Shown: piece after piece, positions 1-8,650 of the stretch
How positions within the stretch are numbered: position 1 is the first letter of the stretch
How the letters are laid out: each line of letters begins with the position of its first letter
Origin: Pseudodesulfovibrio nedwellii
GTDB taxonomy: Bacteria; Desulfobacterota; Desulfovibrionia; Desulfovibrionales; Desulfovibrionaceae
Length of the DNA: 64,000 bases
Direction: 5' to 3'
NCBI RefSeq assembly: GCF_027923765.1
Contig: NZ_AP026709.1
Coordinates: 1,111,501 to 1,175,500 of the forward strand
Program-made: the position numbers and the translations under genes
The notes under the pieces: generated by a model
What the model saw: only the letters and a program-made list of their open reading frames with translations
Databases searched by the model: none
Told to the model about the DNA's origin: nothing

Positions 1-239
1 ACATCCTGCGGATGCACGGACTTGCCACGCTGAATCATTGCATACAACTGCGACAAAACCTGACCGGCCAAATCGGCCTTGGCCTCATCTCCTTCAGGTG
101 CCGCAACAGTGACCGTGTTACCACGACTTTCAACGGTTACCCCAAGGCGCTCACTCAACAACTTCAAATGTTGATTATGCGGGCCAAAAAGCTGGCTCGC
201 CATATGACCGTCGTCAAATTCAAGTTTGGTGGAAGACAG
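1..239 (-). CDS. phoH: PhoH family ATPase, N-terminal fragment (runs off left edge)
   Basis: Only the first ~79 codons lie in the window. The translation carries the PhoH N-terminal signature (SQLFGPHNQHLKLLSERLG followed by V-T-V-E-S-R-G-N). PhoH is a cytoplasmic P-loop ATPase linked to RNA metabolism and often sits beside ybeY; the P-loop would lie beyond the edge. It is the fourth gene after the ABC importer genes, and its Shine-Dalgarno GGAGG (248-252) sits right at the permease stop codon, so it is probably co-transcribed and translationally coupled. The start is odd. A TAA lies in frame 15 nt upstream of the CTG at 237-239, and the only candidates well placed after GGAGG are that CTG (8 nt) or the ATT before it. 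The first in-frame ATG (201-203) has no good ribosome site and would cut off 12 residues. I chose the CTG; the family call is firm, the start is not. Confidence 0.8.
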   Translation of the reverse strand, partial: MSSTKLEFDDGHMASQLFGPHNQHLKLLSERLGVTVESRGNTVTVAAPEGDEAKADLAGQVLSQLYAMIQRGKSVHPQD

Positions 240-254
240 AATCTTTTCCTCCGG

Positions 255-1019
255 TTAATTTTTAATACGCAGAAACATCCATTTGCATGCCCTGCGTTCT
301 AAAAAATTTGCAATTTCATACAAAGCCGCGCCCATCATGCTCATTCCCAGAATGCCGGAGAACATAGTCAGATAATCCATGGAACCCCAAGCATCCATTA
401 TCATATAGCCCAGCCCTCTGGTCGTGGCAAAAGATTCCACAAAAAAGAGCACAGCCACAGCCACACCGGTGCCCAGTCGCAAAGCGGTAAATCCATGGGG
501 CAAAGCCGCAGGAAGCAGCACCTCGCGCAGGACATCCATACGGGAACCTCCGAGAGAGCGAACGGAATCAAAATATTTCGGATGAATGGAACGAACACCA
601 TCCCGTGTTGTCACAAGTATCTGATACCCGAGGATCAATCCAATCATGGCTATTTTCGCAGTGTCCCCCAACCCCAACAAAAGCAGGAATACCGGCAGCA
701 AGACGATCTTTGGAATAGGATATGTCAAAAATACAAACGGCGCGAATATAGCGTCAACACGCTTCATGCTGCCCATAATCAACCCAAGAGGAAATGCCGT
801 CACCCATGCCAAAATCATTGCCATCACAGCACGATACCCACTGACAAAGAAATGTTCCCAAAACTCACGCGTCAGCATGGCCGACAAAAAAGCCCGGGAA
901 GCATCTTCGGGATGTGGCAAGATGACTCCACCCATCCCTATCGCCGCGAACTTCCACAGCACGCCGATGACAAAGATAACCAGCCCATATCGTAAACACG
1001 CTTTACACAGGCCTACCAT
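255..1019 (-). CDS. ABC transporter permease (SsuC/TauC/ThiX type)
   Basis: Inner-membrane permease of 254 residues with about six hydrophobic segments and the BPD_transp_1 fold of nitrate/sulfonate/taurine/thiamine-precursor importers. The EAA-loop region reads SVRSLGGSRMDVLREVLLP, which should contact the ATPase encoded just upstream. I took the ATG at 1017-1019 rather than an ATG 45 nt further upstream, because GGAGG lies just before it and the start then overlaps the ATPase stop by 7 nt, typical of coupled translation. The order is binding protein, ATPase, permease, phoH, all on the minus strand. The substrate cannot be told from the sequence; the binding protein is of the NMT1/SsuA-like type. 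Confidence 0.88.
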   Translation of the reverse strand: MVGLCKACLRYGLVIFVIGVLWKFAAIGMGGVILPHPEDASRAFLSAMLTREFWEHFFVSGYRAVMAMILAWVTAFPLGLIMGSMKRVDAIFAPFVFLTYPIPKIVLLPVFLLLLGLGDTAKIAMIGLILGYQILVTTRDGVRSIHPKYFDSVRSLGGSRMDVLREVLLPAALPHGFTALRLGTGVAVAVLFFVESFATTRGLGYMIMDAWGSMDYLTMFSGILGMSMMGAALYEIANFLERRACKWMFLRIKN

Positions 1020-1747
1020 AGGTCCTCCACGGTATGCCTGAGCTTTTTCAAAAGCGAGAAACACGCCTCGGTATCACGAATGGACGCATCACCGAATCCG
1101 GGATTATCGAACACAGCCACAGGACTGGCCGGGCGACCAGACATGACCATGATTCGTTTCCCAAGCACCACGGCTTCTTCTAGGGAATGGGTGACCAAAA
1201 CAAACGGAACTTTACGGACTTTCCATACATCGAGCAAAGCCCGCTGCAATCGTTCACGCGTCAAGGCATCCAATGAGGAAAAAGGTTCATCCAGCAACAT
1301 GAGACGAGGTCTAGTGACAAAAGCCCGGGCAATAGCCACCCGCTGCTGTTCACCACCGCTCAAATTGGCCGGATAATCGTCATCCCGACCAATAATGCCG
1401 ACCTCAGTCAACTGTGCGCGGGCCTGCGCCATGCGTTCTTTTCTACCCACGCCTTGCACCTTGAGACCAAGGGCCACGTTGTCAATGACGGTACGCCACG
1501 GTAACAAGCCATAGTCTTGCAATATAATAGAAATATCAGAAGATGGCGCATTAATGGGACGTCCTTCAAGCAAAGCACGCCCGGTATCTGGCGCAGCCAG
1601 TCCGCTCAGCAAATAGAGCAAGGTAGTCTTGCCGCAACCAGAAGGCCCGACAACAGCCAATGTTTCTTCTTGCCCAAGAGAAAAAGAAACATTTTCAAGA
1701 ACGGCCTGCCCGTTGTATAATTTCCCCAAATTCTCAGCAGTCAGCAT
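1013..1747 (-). CDS. ABC transporter ATP-binding protein (SsuB/TauB type)
   Basis: A 244-residue cytoplasmic ATPase that powers the adjacent permease. Visible motifs in order are Walker A (GPSGCGKTT, about residue 36), Q-loop (ILQDYGLLPW), signature (LSGGEQQR), Walker B (LMLLDEP) and H-loop (LVTHSLEEAV). The GLLPWRTV stretch after the Q-loop is characteristic of the nitrate/sulfonate/taurine ATPases. It starts 3 nt after the stop of the binding-protein gene and overlaps the permease start, so the three form one transcription unit. The sequence is intact and of normal length. Confidence 0.92.
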   Translation of the reverse strand: MLTAENLGKLYNGQAVLENVSFSLGQEETLAVVGPSGCGKTTLLYLLSGLAAPDTGRALLEGRPINAPSSDISIILQDYGLLPWRTVIDNVALGLKVQGVGRKERMAQARAQLTEVGIIGRDDDYPANLSGGEQQRVAIARAFVTRPRLMLLDEPFSSLDALTRERLQRALLDVWKVRKVPFVLVTHSLEEAVVLGKRIMVMSGRPASPVAVFDNPGFGDASIRDTEACFSLLKKLRHTVEDLW

Positions 1748-1750
1748 ACA

Positions 1751-2677
1751 CTAAGGGATAACCGGAGAGAGAGCCGTCTCATCCGGCACTTTTACTTTGA
1801 GAAGCCCTTTTTCAACCATCCAGGTCTGAACTTCATCCAACTCGGCAGCGGACGGCAGCGAGGGCATTGGATACGGATACACAGGGAATTCAGCCATCAA
1901 AGGCTTGGGAATGCGACAGGTCTTTGCCATAAGAGACCGATACTTTTCCGGTGAATCAGCCAGACGCTGTACAGCCTCTTTGTATGCAGCGATAAACGCC
2001 GTATATCCCTTGGCGTCATCAGCAAAATAGGAATCATGCAGACAAAGAACCGTCAGCGGCATGTCGAGTTTTTCGGCAGTAGCCAACGTTGCCCCACCCT
2101 TGAGTCGTGCTAGAGAAAGCAACGGTTCAGGCAACAAAGCACTGTCCACCTGATCTGTCATGAGCATTTGCATCCGAATGGGAATTTTTTTGATTTCAAG
2201 CAAAGAAAAATGACCACGGTTCACACCAAGTTGATTTTCCATCTTATCAGCAAGATATTCCATTACGGTGGATCTCGACAAACCAAGGGTACGCCCTTTC
2301 ATGTCGCCGATATCACGATCTTTGTTCGCCGGAGACAACGCGATGCCAAACATGGGGTAACCGGGAGTCGTACGCCAGGAAGTCAGGGCAATGCGCATGG
2401 GCACTCCCTGATTTATCAATAAATATGTGGCAATAAGATCGCCAAAATATCCGTCCAGTTGCCCTGCCTGCATGGCGGTGTCCCGCTCCAACGCAGACGC
2501 GAACCGAATCAGTGCCATATCAATGCCGTGTTTTTCAAACAACCCGTCCTGAACACCCACCTGTAATGGCAGTGTGTCTATTACCGGAAGGATGCCGAAT
2601 CGAATTTTCAGATTCTCCGCATGAGCAGACACGCTCATCAGAAACAACAAGGCAATGGCTATACAGACTTTTTTCAT
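1751..2677 (-). CDS. ABC transporter substrate-binding protein (NMT1/SsuA-like)
   Basis: Periplasmic solute-binding protein of 308 residues that should deliver substrate to the permease downstream. It opens with a Sec signal peptide (MKKVCIAIALLFLMSVSAHA, cleavage after AHA) and continues with the NMT1/THI5-like fold: IRFGILPVIDTLPLQVGVQDG, then an AGQLDGYFGDL segment and a GRTLGLSR loop. I chose the ATG at 2675-2677 because GAGGAAG sits 6-8 nt upstream and the signal peptide begins there; a longer open frame upstream adds 33 residues unlike the family. Candidate ligands are sulfonates, thiamine precursors or other small organic compounds; nothing in the sequence decides. Confidence 0.87.
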   Translation of the reverse strand: MKKVCIAIALLFLMSVSAHAENLKIRFGILPVIDTLPLQVGVQDGLFEKHGIDMALIRFASALERDTAMQAGQLDGYFGDLIATYLLINQGVPMRIALTSWRTTPGYPMFGIALSPANKDRDIGDMKGRTLGLSRSTVMEYLADKMENQLGVNRGHFSLLEIKKIPIRMQMLMTDQVDSALLPEPLLSLARLKGGATLATAEKLDMPLTVLCLHDSYFADDAKGYTAFIAAYKEAVQRLADSPEKYRSLMAKTCRIPKPLMAEFPVYPYPMPSLPSAAELDEVQTWMVEKGLLKVKVPDETALSPVIP

Positions 2678-2726
2678 TAATTTCTTCCTCTTGATTTCGA
2701 AAGAGCCTGTACCATGCACCAAAAAG

Positions 2727-2758
2727 AAAGAAAAGGCGAAGAGGTGCAACCCTTCGCC
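2727..2758 (-). terminator. Intrinsic terminator between the efflux permease and the ABC operon
   Basis: GGCGAAG (2735-2741) pairs with CTTCGCC (2752-2758) around a 10-nt loop, followed on the minus strand by a T-rich run (TTTTCTTTCTTTTT). It lies downstream of the metal-efflux permease gene and upstream of the binding-protein gene, so it probably ends the former transcript. A leader attenuator for the ABC operon is the alternative. Confidence 0.65.
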
Positions 2759-2842
2759 CATTATCGACGCTCTCACGTCACTATAAATAACAAATTAAAA
2801 GCCCCTCCCTTTCTAATTCTCAAAAAGAAAGGCCTTCAAAGT

Positions 2843-3916
2843 CTAATGATTATGGGAATGAGGACGCACAAAACTCCATGCAACCAAGAGCAAGGTGATC
2901 ACAGCAGATGTCACTCCCAACCAATACGGAGTTACTTCATTCACTTCACCGACAACAGCCGTAATATCCAGTCCGAGAGAGAGATAAAGCAAATCCGTGG
3001 CCCACGCCAACGCCAACGAACAGACCACTATGGACAGGACATACATACCTGCCGCACGCTTACCTAACGTCTTAAGCATAACCGTGATGGTTGCACCATT
3101 GGTGGCAGGACCGGCAAGCAGAAAAACCAAAGCCGCCCCCGGAGACAACCCCTTGAGCAGCAAAGAAGCGGCAATAGGCGTAGATGCCGTTGCGCACACA
3201 TACAATGGCAAAGCCACGACCAACATAACGAAATACGACAGGAAGCCGGTTCCGACATATTGATCCAACGCATCGGACGGCACCACTGCGGAAATAATAC
3301 CGGCAATGACTACACCGACCAGCAGCCAACGGCCGATATCAGCAATCATTTCGCCGAAGGCATAGTTCATACCCAATCGAAACTTGGCACCAATACTCAA
3401 ATTCTCATCAGTACTACAATGATCATGTCCACAACCGCAGCTACCCACTCCGCACTCATCCGGAGCAGCGACAACACTGGCCATAGGCAACGGCTCCTTC
3501 TTGTCGGGAAACGCGTTAACCAATACACCAGCAAAAACGGCGGTAATAGACGCAGCGATGGGCCGAATAACTGTCATAATCGGATCAATAAGTGCATATG
3601 TCACCGCCATGGAATCCACGCCGGTTTCGGGAGTGGAAATCATAAAGGCTGTTGTAGCCCCCTTACTTGCTCCCTGTCTGCGAAGTCCCAGTGCTGTCGG
3701 GAGGACGCCGCATGAACACAACGGTAAAGGAACACCAACAACGGCTGCCTTGAGTACTGAACCAACAGATTTTTTCCCAAGATGACGAGCCATGTACTCG
3801 TCGGGAACAAACCCCTTAAGCAAACCGGCAACAAAGAAACCAAACAAAAGGTATGGGCCAGCATCTACAAGCACATGCCATGATTCGGTCACAACACGTA
3901 TAATAATATCCAACAT
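2843..3916 (-). CDS. SO_0444-type permease, probable heavy-metal (Cu/Zn) efflux transporter
   Basis: A 357-residue inner-membrane protein with eight or more hydrophobic segments, of the permease family that includes ArsP and SO_0444 (DUF318). Family hallmarks are the LPLCSCGVLPTALGLRRQGAS segment with its vicinal cysteines (about residues 60-75) and a LAGPATNGATITVMLKTLG repeat near residue 270. A central cytoplasmic loop is rich in Cys and His (DECGVGSCGCGHDHC, about 150-165) and the tail ends HSHNH, both likely metal-binding. The gene lies 82 bp downstream of an ArsR/SmtB repressor and has the same inverted-repeat operator in front (3949-3968), so metal-inducible export is the likely job. 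Which metal is inference; the SmtB-like alpha5 site of the neighbour favours zinc. Confidence 0.85.
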   Translation of the reverse strand: MLDIIIRVVTESWHVLVDAGPYLLFGFFVAGLLKGFVPDEYMARHLGKKSVGSVLKAAVVGVPLPLCSCGVLPTALGLRRQGASKGATTAFMISTPETGVDSMAVTYALIDPIMTVIRPIAASITAVFAGVLVNAFPDKKEPLPMASVVAAPDECGVGSCGCGHDHCSTDENLSIGAKFRLGMNYAFGEMIADIGRWLLVGVVIAGIISAVVPSDALDQYVGTGFLSYFVMLVVALPLYVCATASTPIAASLLLKGLSPGAALVFLLAGPATNGATITVMLKTLGKRAAGMYVLSIVVCSLALAWATDLLYLSLGLDITAVVGEVNEVTPYWLGVTSAVITLLLVAWSFVRPHSHNH

Positions 3917-3948
3917 AGCTATCTCTCGTCAATGGTTATAATGTTCAT

Positions 3949-3968
3949 ATATGAGTAAGTATTCATAG
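3949..3968 (-). promoter_or_regulatory. ArsR/SmtB-type operator before the efflux permease
   Basis: Imperfect palindrome ATATGAGTA-AG-TATTCATAG, 33 nt upstream of the permease start codon. Its core ATGAGTA-N2-TATTCAT matches the element at 4368-4383 in front of the repressor gene in 13 of 14 arm positions. SmtB-family repressors bind such AT-rich imperfect repeats. Confidence 0.65.
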
Positions 3969-3976
3969 ATTGAGAC

Positions 3977-4008
3977 AAAAAAAAGAGGACAGGGGCTCTT
4001 ACCCCTGT
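3977..4008 (-). terminator. Intrinsic terminator overlapping the arsR stop codon
   Basis: ACAGGGG (3989-3995) pairs with CCCCTGT (4002-4008), followed on the minus strand by CCTC and eight T residues. The hairpin spans the repressor stop codon (3999-4001), which separates the repressor transcript from the permease and fits the permease having its own operator. Confidence 0.75.
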
Positions 4009-4355
4009 TCCCTGACATGCTCAAGTCCCTGACTGACCAAATTACGCACGTGGTCATCATCCAGAGAATAAAAAACGTTCTTTCCTTCCTTACGATACCG
4101 AACCAGCTTTGCAGCACGGAGCAATCGCAACTGATGGGAAATGGCAGATTGAGACATATCCAGAACTTCAGCCAACGCACAAACACACAACTCACCAACA
4201 GACAAGGCATAGAGAATGCGGACACGGGTATAATCACCAAGAGCCTTGAACAATTCTGCCAAAAAGAGAAATTCCCTTTCGGACAGCATCTTTTCCTTGG
4301 CAGCAGCCACATTCTTTTCGTGTTGTTCAGTATCACTACACGCCATATTGGACAT
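3999..4355 (-). CDS. ArsR/SmtB family metal-sensing repressor
   Basis: A 118-residue winged-helix repressor. The recognition region reads MSQSAISHQLRLLRAAKLV and the wing RKEGKNVFYSL. Two metal sites can be seen: the alpha3 motif ELCVC (Cys57, Cys59) used by CadC/ArsR sensors, and a C-terminal helix with Asp100, His102, His113 and Glu116 spaced exactly as the zinc ligands Asp104, His106, His117 and Glu120 of SmtB. I took the ATG at 4353-4355 because GAGG precedes it by 6 nt; a GTG 12 nt upstream lies against the operator and has no ribosome site. A good promoter (4392-4420) and an operator (4368-4383) lie just upstream, implying autoregulation, and the same operator precedes the efflux permease. 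Confidence 0.9.
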   Translation of the reverse strand: MSNMACSDTEQHEKNVAAAKEKMLSEREFLFLAELFKALGDYTRVRILYALSVGELCVCALAEVLDMSQSAISHQLRLLRAAKLVRYRKEGKNVFYSLDDDHVRNLVSQGLEHVREQG

Positions 4356-4367
4356 AATTCGCCTCAC

Positions 4368-4383
4368 ATGAGTAGTTGTTCAT
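4368..4383 (-). promoter_or_regulatory. ArsR/SmtB-type operator before the repressor gene
   Basis: ATGAGTA-GT-TGTTCAT, an interrupted palindrome immediately downstream of the -10 element and 12 nt before the start codon, where a bound repressor would block transcription. It shares its arms with the element at 3949-3968. A further half-site (ATATGAGCA on the minus strand) lies inside the promoter spacer. Confidence 0.7.
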
Positions 4384-4391
4384 TTGTCGTT

Positions 4392-4420
4392 AGAGTACGA
4401 TCTGCTCATATGTTTGTCAA
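4392..4420 (-). promoter_or_regulatory. Sigma-70 promoter of arsR
   Basis: On the minus strand TTGACA (4415-4420), a 17-bp spacer, then TACTCT (4392-4397). The -35 is a full consensus match and the spacing ideal. Confidence 0.7.
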
Positions 4421-4440
4421 GATCATTTCATACCAATCAA

Positions 4441-4487
4441 AGAAGAAAAAGCGGTTCCTGATGATATAAAAAATCATCAGGAACCGC
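4441..4487 (-). terminator. Strong intrinsic terminator of the glutamate dehydrogenase gene
   Basis: A 15-bp perfect stem (4451-4465 with 4473-4487) and a 7-nt loop, followed on the minus strand by TTTTTCTTCT. It begins 24 nt past the stop codon of the upstream gene. Confidence 0.88.
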
Positions 4488-4510
4488 TGATATTTATGAT
4501 TCAACCAACC

Positions 4511-7468
4511 TTAACCCAGTCCAAGTTTACCCAATGTAAGCTGCTTACGACCAGAATTTTCCAGGATCTTCGCAATGAGTTCTCCGTGCTCCAATCCAGC
4601 CTTTCGGACCTCGGCCAGCAGGCCTGCCACAATTTTTTCTTGAGCCAGATAGCTGAAGACTACATCACGGATATCCCGCAACTCGACAAGATGGTCAGCC
4701 CACCCCATGCCTTCCTGATACAACATCTTGGCCGAAACAAACGATGCCAACAGAGCCATTTGATGACCTCGCGGCAGATCATTAACGATTCGATCACGAT
4801 ATTTTTCCACGAACACCGCTGGGCAGTAGGACAAAAGGACCTCGACCAGTTCGGAATCATCAGCAACCTTATCAACCGAATCATTCAGGACCAAAGCGAC
4901 TCTGTCTGCAAGTGAATTAATGGATTCAGACAATTCAAATGACAACTCGGTAATAGTCCGTTTTCCACCAGCCAGCTTGAACTCGCGCATGAGTACTTGC
5001 GCCTCGGACCGAGCACGATCTCGCAGAATTTCGATCAATTGCGCCACGTACTCGTCCTTGATTTCCAAGAATTCCTCTTCATTAAGAATGAGTCCTGCCA
5101 GGATTTCATAGGAAGAACAGATAACACCGGTCTTATTGGCCGAAGGCCCCGGTACAGCCAGAACCCCAGCTTTTTCCATTTCTGCACGGGCATCAGTGGA
5201 AATGAAAATATTCGCACCTTCTACCAAGCCACGTGCTGACGGAGTACCATCCTTCTGCAAGAACTCCTTCCAGTTGGACATATTAATTGTATCAGGCCGC
5301 CCACCTGAAGGTATGAAGATATCGGCAACCGCCGTATTGTGCAGTGTGTTGCGTATACGAGTACCTTCCGGTTCATCCGTGGACACCACGAACGCCCCTT
5401 CACCCGTCAACTTGGATTTGTCGAAATGAGAGGCTTTGTACTCACCATCCATGAGTCGGAGGAGTTCAGCATGATCCATTCCGTCTGGATCATATGCAGC
5501 ACCGTGCCCATCGGTCATGGCAATGATCTTCGCATTTTCACCGTAATCACGCATAAGGAAACGCATGACATTGGATGCGACGTCACCGGCGGGCCCGCCG
5601 GTAATCTTGACCGTAAACGGGTCCTGATCAGGATTAATGCCAAGGGTACGCAACAACTCATCAGCAAAAACAATAACGCCTTCGGAAGTCACACCGTATT
5701 CTTTATGCGCAATACCTGCTCCGGGTTTAGAACTCATGAATGCGCTGGGCCACTTGTACCCACGCTGTTCCGCCCGTGCTGCAATCCACCGAATATGATC
5801 AGGAGTAATATTCTCATCCGGGCCAAGGAAAATAATCTCTTCACGACCGAGATGATCAACGATACCAGGCTGAACAAAACCATCCGTACCTTCGGGAATA
5901 ATCAAAAGATCCAAGAAAGAATCCACCATGGATTTGACGGCCAGATCAATATCCCCATCAGGTCCGAGAAGTATAACCGCTTTGGAGCCCCCCTCGGGAA
6001 TGTCCTTATTCTTGAACTGTTGGGCTGAAGCGAGTTTGGTCACTTCATCAAACAGTCGGTTGGACTCCATCTCAAACCCTTCCTGACTCCAGGTCCGAAC
6101 GACACGCACTCCACCACGCGCCGTATCACGATACCGCACCTGGAAGGCAAAACTATATGGACCATGGAAACAATAAACGCCGAACGGTCGCTCTGCTTTG
6201 GGCATGGGAGCCAAAATTAGTGGATCAAGTCGGAAACTCAAGCCAAGCTTATGTTCCAAATAATAATTTGTCCGTAATGTGTACCGGAAGAATTTATAGA
6301 TATATGTCAGGATATCGCGATGAATAGCATTTCCAACATCCCGAATGGCAGCCCGCGCGATCGCACGTTTCTCGGCCATTGCGGCTTCTCGATCTCCGGT
6401 AAAATCCGGGTTAAACCGTGCATCAAAATAGTCGAGCAGCTTCTGCGCAACATCCCGATGCTTGAGGATGACGTACACGATCCGACTGGACGTATAAGCG
6501 TGCATGTCCTTCTTGATAAGGAACTGGTGTGCAAACTCTCCGGCCGCCTGCATAAGCATGACTTGCTCAAGTTCCCAACCTTCTTCATTGGCAAGGGCAT
6601 CCAACCCATGAGGGGCAAACCATTTGGTCATTTCAAGCTGACGCTTGAGGCGTAACCACTGCTCACAGGACTCATCAAGATCAATACGTTTCTTGTCCAA
6701 ATAAAAACTCATGATGACTACAGGCGGCTTCTCACCACGCTCAAACTGATCCGAATACGCTCGATCAACAGGGATACTTTCGCGAGCAAACACATTCACG
6801 ACCCGCAACAGCAAGGATGTCCGTGGAGGATTAGCCATGGCCACACTGATGCGATCAAAGCCCTGATGGACATCTTTTTCAAGCAGAACCTGCACCCTTT
6901 CCTGAGTCTCAACGCAGCCACAGGTTTTGAAATGCCGCAAAACACGGCCCGGTTCAAATTTCTCGATATAATCTTCACTTACCGAACCCAGAAAATTTTT
7001 AAATTCTCCACTGTCTTCCGACCCGAGATTCACTGAACCGTCCTGAACCATTCCCATCACGTTCTTGACGGATTGAGCATCGACGGCGCACAAAGGCTGC
7101 GGACCGAAAACAAAAGTATCAAGTCGCAAAGAATCGTCACGACTGGAATAAATACGAGCAATCTGGATATCCCGGTCCTGGTACCCTTTGAGGACACCTG
7201 CCAGAGCATCCATATCTCCGCCCGGCGTAATGTGTGTCACCTTGGTTCCACACGGACTATGCAGGGCCAAAGATTGCTTCTCCTTGCGAACCATGCCTGA
7301 AAGCAGTGCCATGACGTGATTAATCTGTTCTTCTTCGCCATGCGTCAAAAAATAATATTCTGGCATATCGTTGTAGAACCACGGTATAAGATCTGAAATT
7401 GATTTTTGGAACCTTTCAACGACCTTTTTCTGAACATTCGTCGGGTCAACAGTGATTTTGTCGCTCAT
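4511..7468 (-). CDS. NAD-dependent glutamate dehydrogenase (large, ~110 kDa type)
   Basis: A 985-residue cytoplasmic enzyme converting glutamate, NAD+ and water to 2-oxoglutarate, ammonium and NADH. The N-terminal half (about 1-430) is the long regulatory region of the large NAD-GDH class. The C-terminal half holds the Glu/Leu/Phe/Val dehydrogenase core: the glutamate-binding segment KNKDIPEGGSKAVILLGPD near residue 490, a Rossmann motif GGPAGDVASNVM near 630, and PGPSANKTGVICSSYEIL near 790. It is shorter than the 180-kDa streptomycete class and close to the 115-kDa class. It stands alone between strong terminators, so it is probably monocistronic. Codon use matches its neighbours and there is no sign of damage. 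Confidence 0.9.
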   Translation of the reverse strand: MSDKITVDPTNVQKKVVERFQKSISDLIPWFYNDMPEYYFLTHGEEEQINHVMALLSGMVRKEKQSLALHSPCGTKVTHITPGGDMDALAGVLKGYQDRDIQIARIYSSRDDSLRLDTFVFGPQPLCAVDAQSVKNVMGMVQDGSVNLGSEDSGEFKNFLGSVSEDYIEKFEPGRVLRHFKTCGCVETQERVQVLLEKDVHQGFDRISVAMANPPRTSLLLRVVNVFARESIPVDRAYSDQFERGEKPPVVIMSFYLDKKRIDLDESCEQWLRLKRQLEMTKWFAPHGLDALANEEGWELEQVMLMQAAGEFAHQFLIKKDMHAYTSSRIVYVILKHRDVAQKLLDYFDARFNPDFTGDREAAMAEKRAIARAAIRDVGNAIHRDILTYIYKFFRYTLRTNYYLEHKLGLSFRLDPLILAPMPKAERPFGVYCFHGPYSFAFQVRYRDTARGGVRVVRTWSQEGFEMESNRLFDEVTKLASAQQFKNKDIPEGGSKAVILLGPDGDIDLAVKSMVDSFLDLLIIPEGTDGFVQPGIVDHLGREEIIFLGPDENITPDHIRWIAARAEQRGYKWPSAFMSSKPGAGIAHKEYGVTSEGVIVFADELLRTLGINPDQDPFTVKITGGPAGDVASNVMRFLMRDYGENAKIIAMTDGHGAAYDPDGMDHAELLRLMDGEYKASHFDKSKLTGEGAFVVSTDEPEGTRIRNTLHNTAVADIFIPSGGRPDTINMSNWKEFLQKDGTPSARGLVEGANIFISTDARAEMEKAGVLAVPGPSANKTGVICSSYEILAGLILNEEEFLEIKDEYVAQLIEILRDRARSEAQVLMREFKLAGGKRTITELSFELSESINSLADRVALVLNDSVDKVADDSELVEVLLSYCPAVFVEKYRDRIVNDLPRGHQMALLASFVSAKMLYQEGMGWADHLVELRDIRDVVFSYLAQEKIVAGLLAEVRKAGLEHGELIAKILENSGRKQLTLGKLGLG

Positions 7469-7705
7469 TATGCATCTCCATTACATTTTATGAACATTTT
7501 CAACCAATATCCTTGTGCATGGGCTGTGTGAAGACGTCAAGGCTTTGCATAAAATTACACCACACATTTTCGATGGATAATTCACCATGAAGGCATTATA
7601 AATTCACACGAAACTCTCTAACGACATGGACATAAAATCCATGACAGCGTATATAACTAACACTTGGTTGAAATCGTCGATATGAACCTGATTGGGAGAC
7701 CATTC

Positions 7706-8650
7706 ATGAGTAAGAGTGCAATAGACACCGGAATCCTGTTGGAAACAGGAACCAATGAACTTGAAATTCTCGAGTTCTCCATCAATGAAATCCGCAAGGA
7801 AGGCGAAGAGCCTGTCCCCAATTTTTTCGGAATCAATGTGGCCAAAGTTATGCAGGTCATTGAAACTCCGAACCTTGACCCGCCGGAATCAGCTCCTCAT
7901 CCCTCATTTATGGGGACCATCCCTCTTCGTGACCTGATTCTTCCGGTTCTCGATCTTTCTGTTTGGCTGGAACTGAACATGCCAAAAACCGAACGAGACA
8001 TTGTCATCGTTACTGAATTCAGTAAATCCGTCACAGGATTTCTGGTTTCCGGTGTCACGGAAATCCATCGGGTCGGCTGGGGTGAAGTCATACCACCTTC
8101 AAATATCATTTCCAGTAACACTGATGCCATCGTCGGCCTCATCGACAAGGGTGATTATTTTGTCCAACTCCTTGATCTGGAAACCATCCTGACACAATTT
8201 GAACCGAAATCTGATAAAGACGTAAAAATCTCTGACGTCCGATACAACGTACTCGTCGCCGATGACTCCGCCACCATCCGGGCCATGATTAAACAGAACC
8301 TCACCGAAGCCAACTTCAACCCGATCATCACGAATAACGGCGATGAAGCCTTACGAACCATCAGAGGATTCAGAGATAAAGCTGAAGCAGCGGGTAAGGA
8401 TATTACCGAATTCGTTGACATTGTCATTTCCGACATCGAAATGCCGCTTATGGATGGGTTTAGCCTGACCAAAAACATCAAGGACGATCCCCTCTTGCAC
8501 AAGCTACCTGTTATACTGTATTCATCCATCATCACGAAGGAACTGAAGCATAAAGGCGATTCTGTTGGTGCAAACAGACAGATATCCAAGCCTGATTTGA
8601 ATACGATTCCTGAAATCGCAATTAACCTCATTGAAGGTGGCATAGATTGA
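7706..8650 (+). CDS. cheV: Chemotaxis coupling/response-regulator protein CheV
   Basis: A 314-residue cytoplasmic protein built from an N-terminal CheW-like domain (about 10-165; ILLETGTNELEILEFSINE) and a C-terminal receiver domain (about 190-310). The receiver shows the acidic pair in VLVADDSATIRAMI, the phospho-acceptor Asp in DIVISDIEMPLMDG, and a Ser/Lys pair near the end. CheV couples chemoreceptors to CheA and can act as a phosphate sink. I chose the ATG at 7706 because GGGAG precedes it; a longer frame upstream lacks a ribosome site. It overlaps the next gene by 4 nt, forming a two-gene operon with a stand-alone Hpt protein. Confidence 0.93.
   Translation: MSKSAIDTGILLETGTNELEILEFSINEIRKEGEEPVPNFFGINVAKVMQVIETPNLDPPESAPHPSFMGTIPLRDLILPVLDLSVWLELNMPKTERDIVIVTEFSKSVTGFLVSGVTEIHRVGWGEVIPPSNIISSNTDAIVGLIDKGDYFVQLLDLETILTQFEPKSDKDVKISDVRYNVLVADDSATIRAMIKQNLTEANFNPIITNNGDEALRTIRGFRDKAEAAGKDITEFVDIVISDIEMPLMDGFSLTKNIKDDPLLHKLPVILYSSIITKELKHKGDSVGANRQISKPDLNTIPEIAINLIEGGID

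Noticed and set aside
2677-2842. A possible TPP or other riboswitch before the ABC importer
   Set aside because: The hairpin with U-run is explained by termination of the upstream permease gene, and no aptamer signature such as CUGAGA was found.
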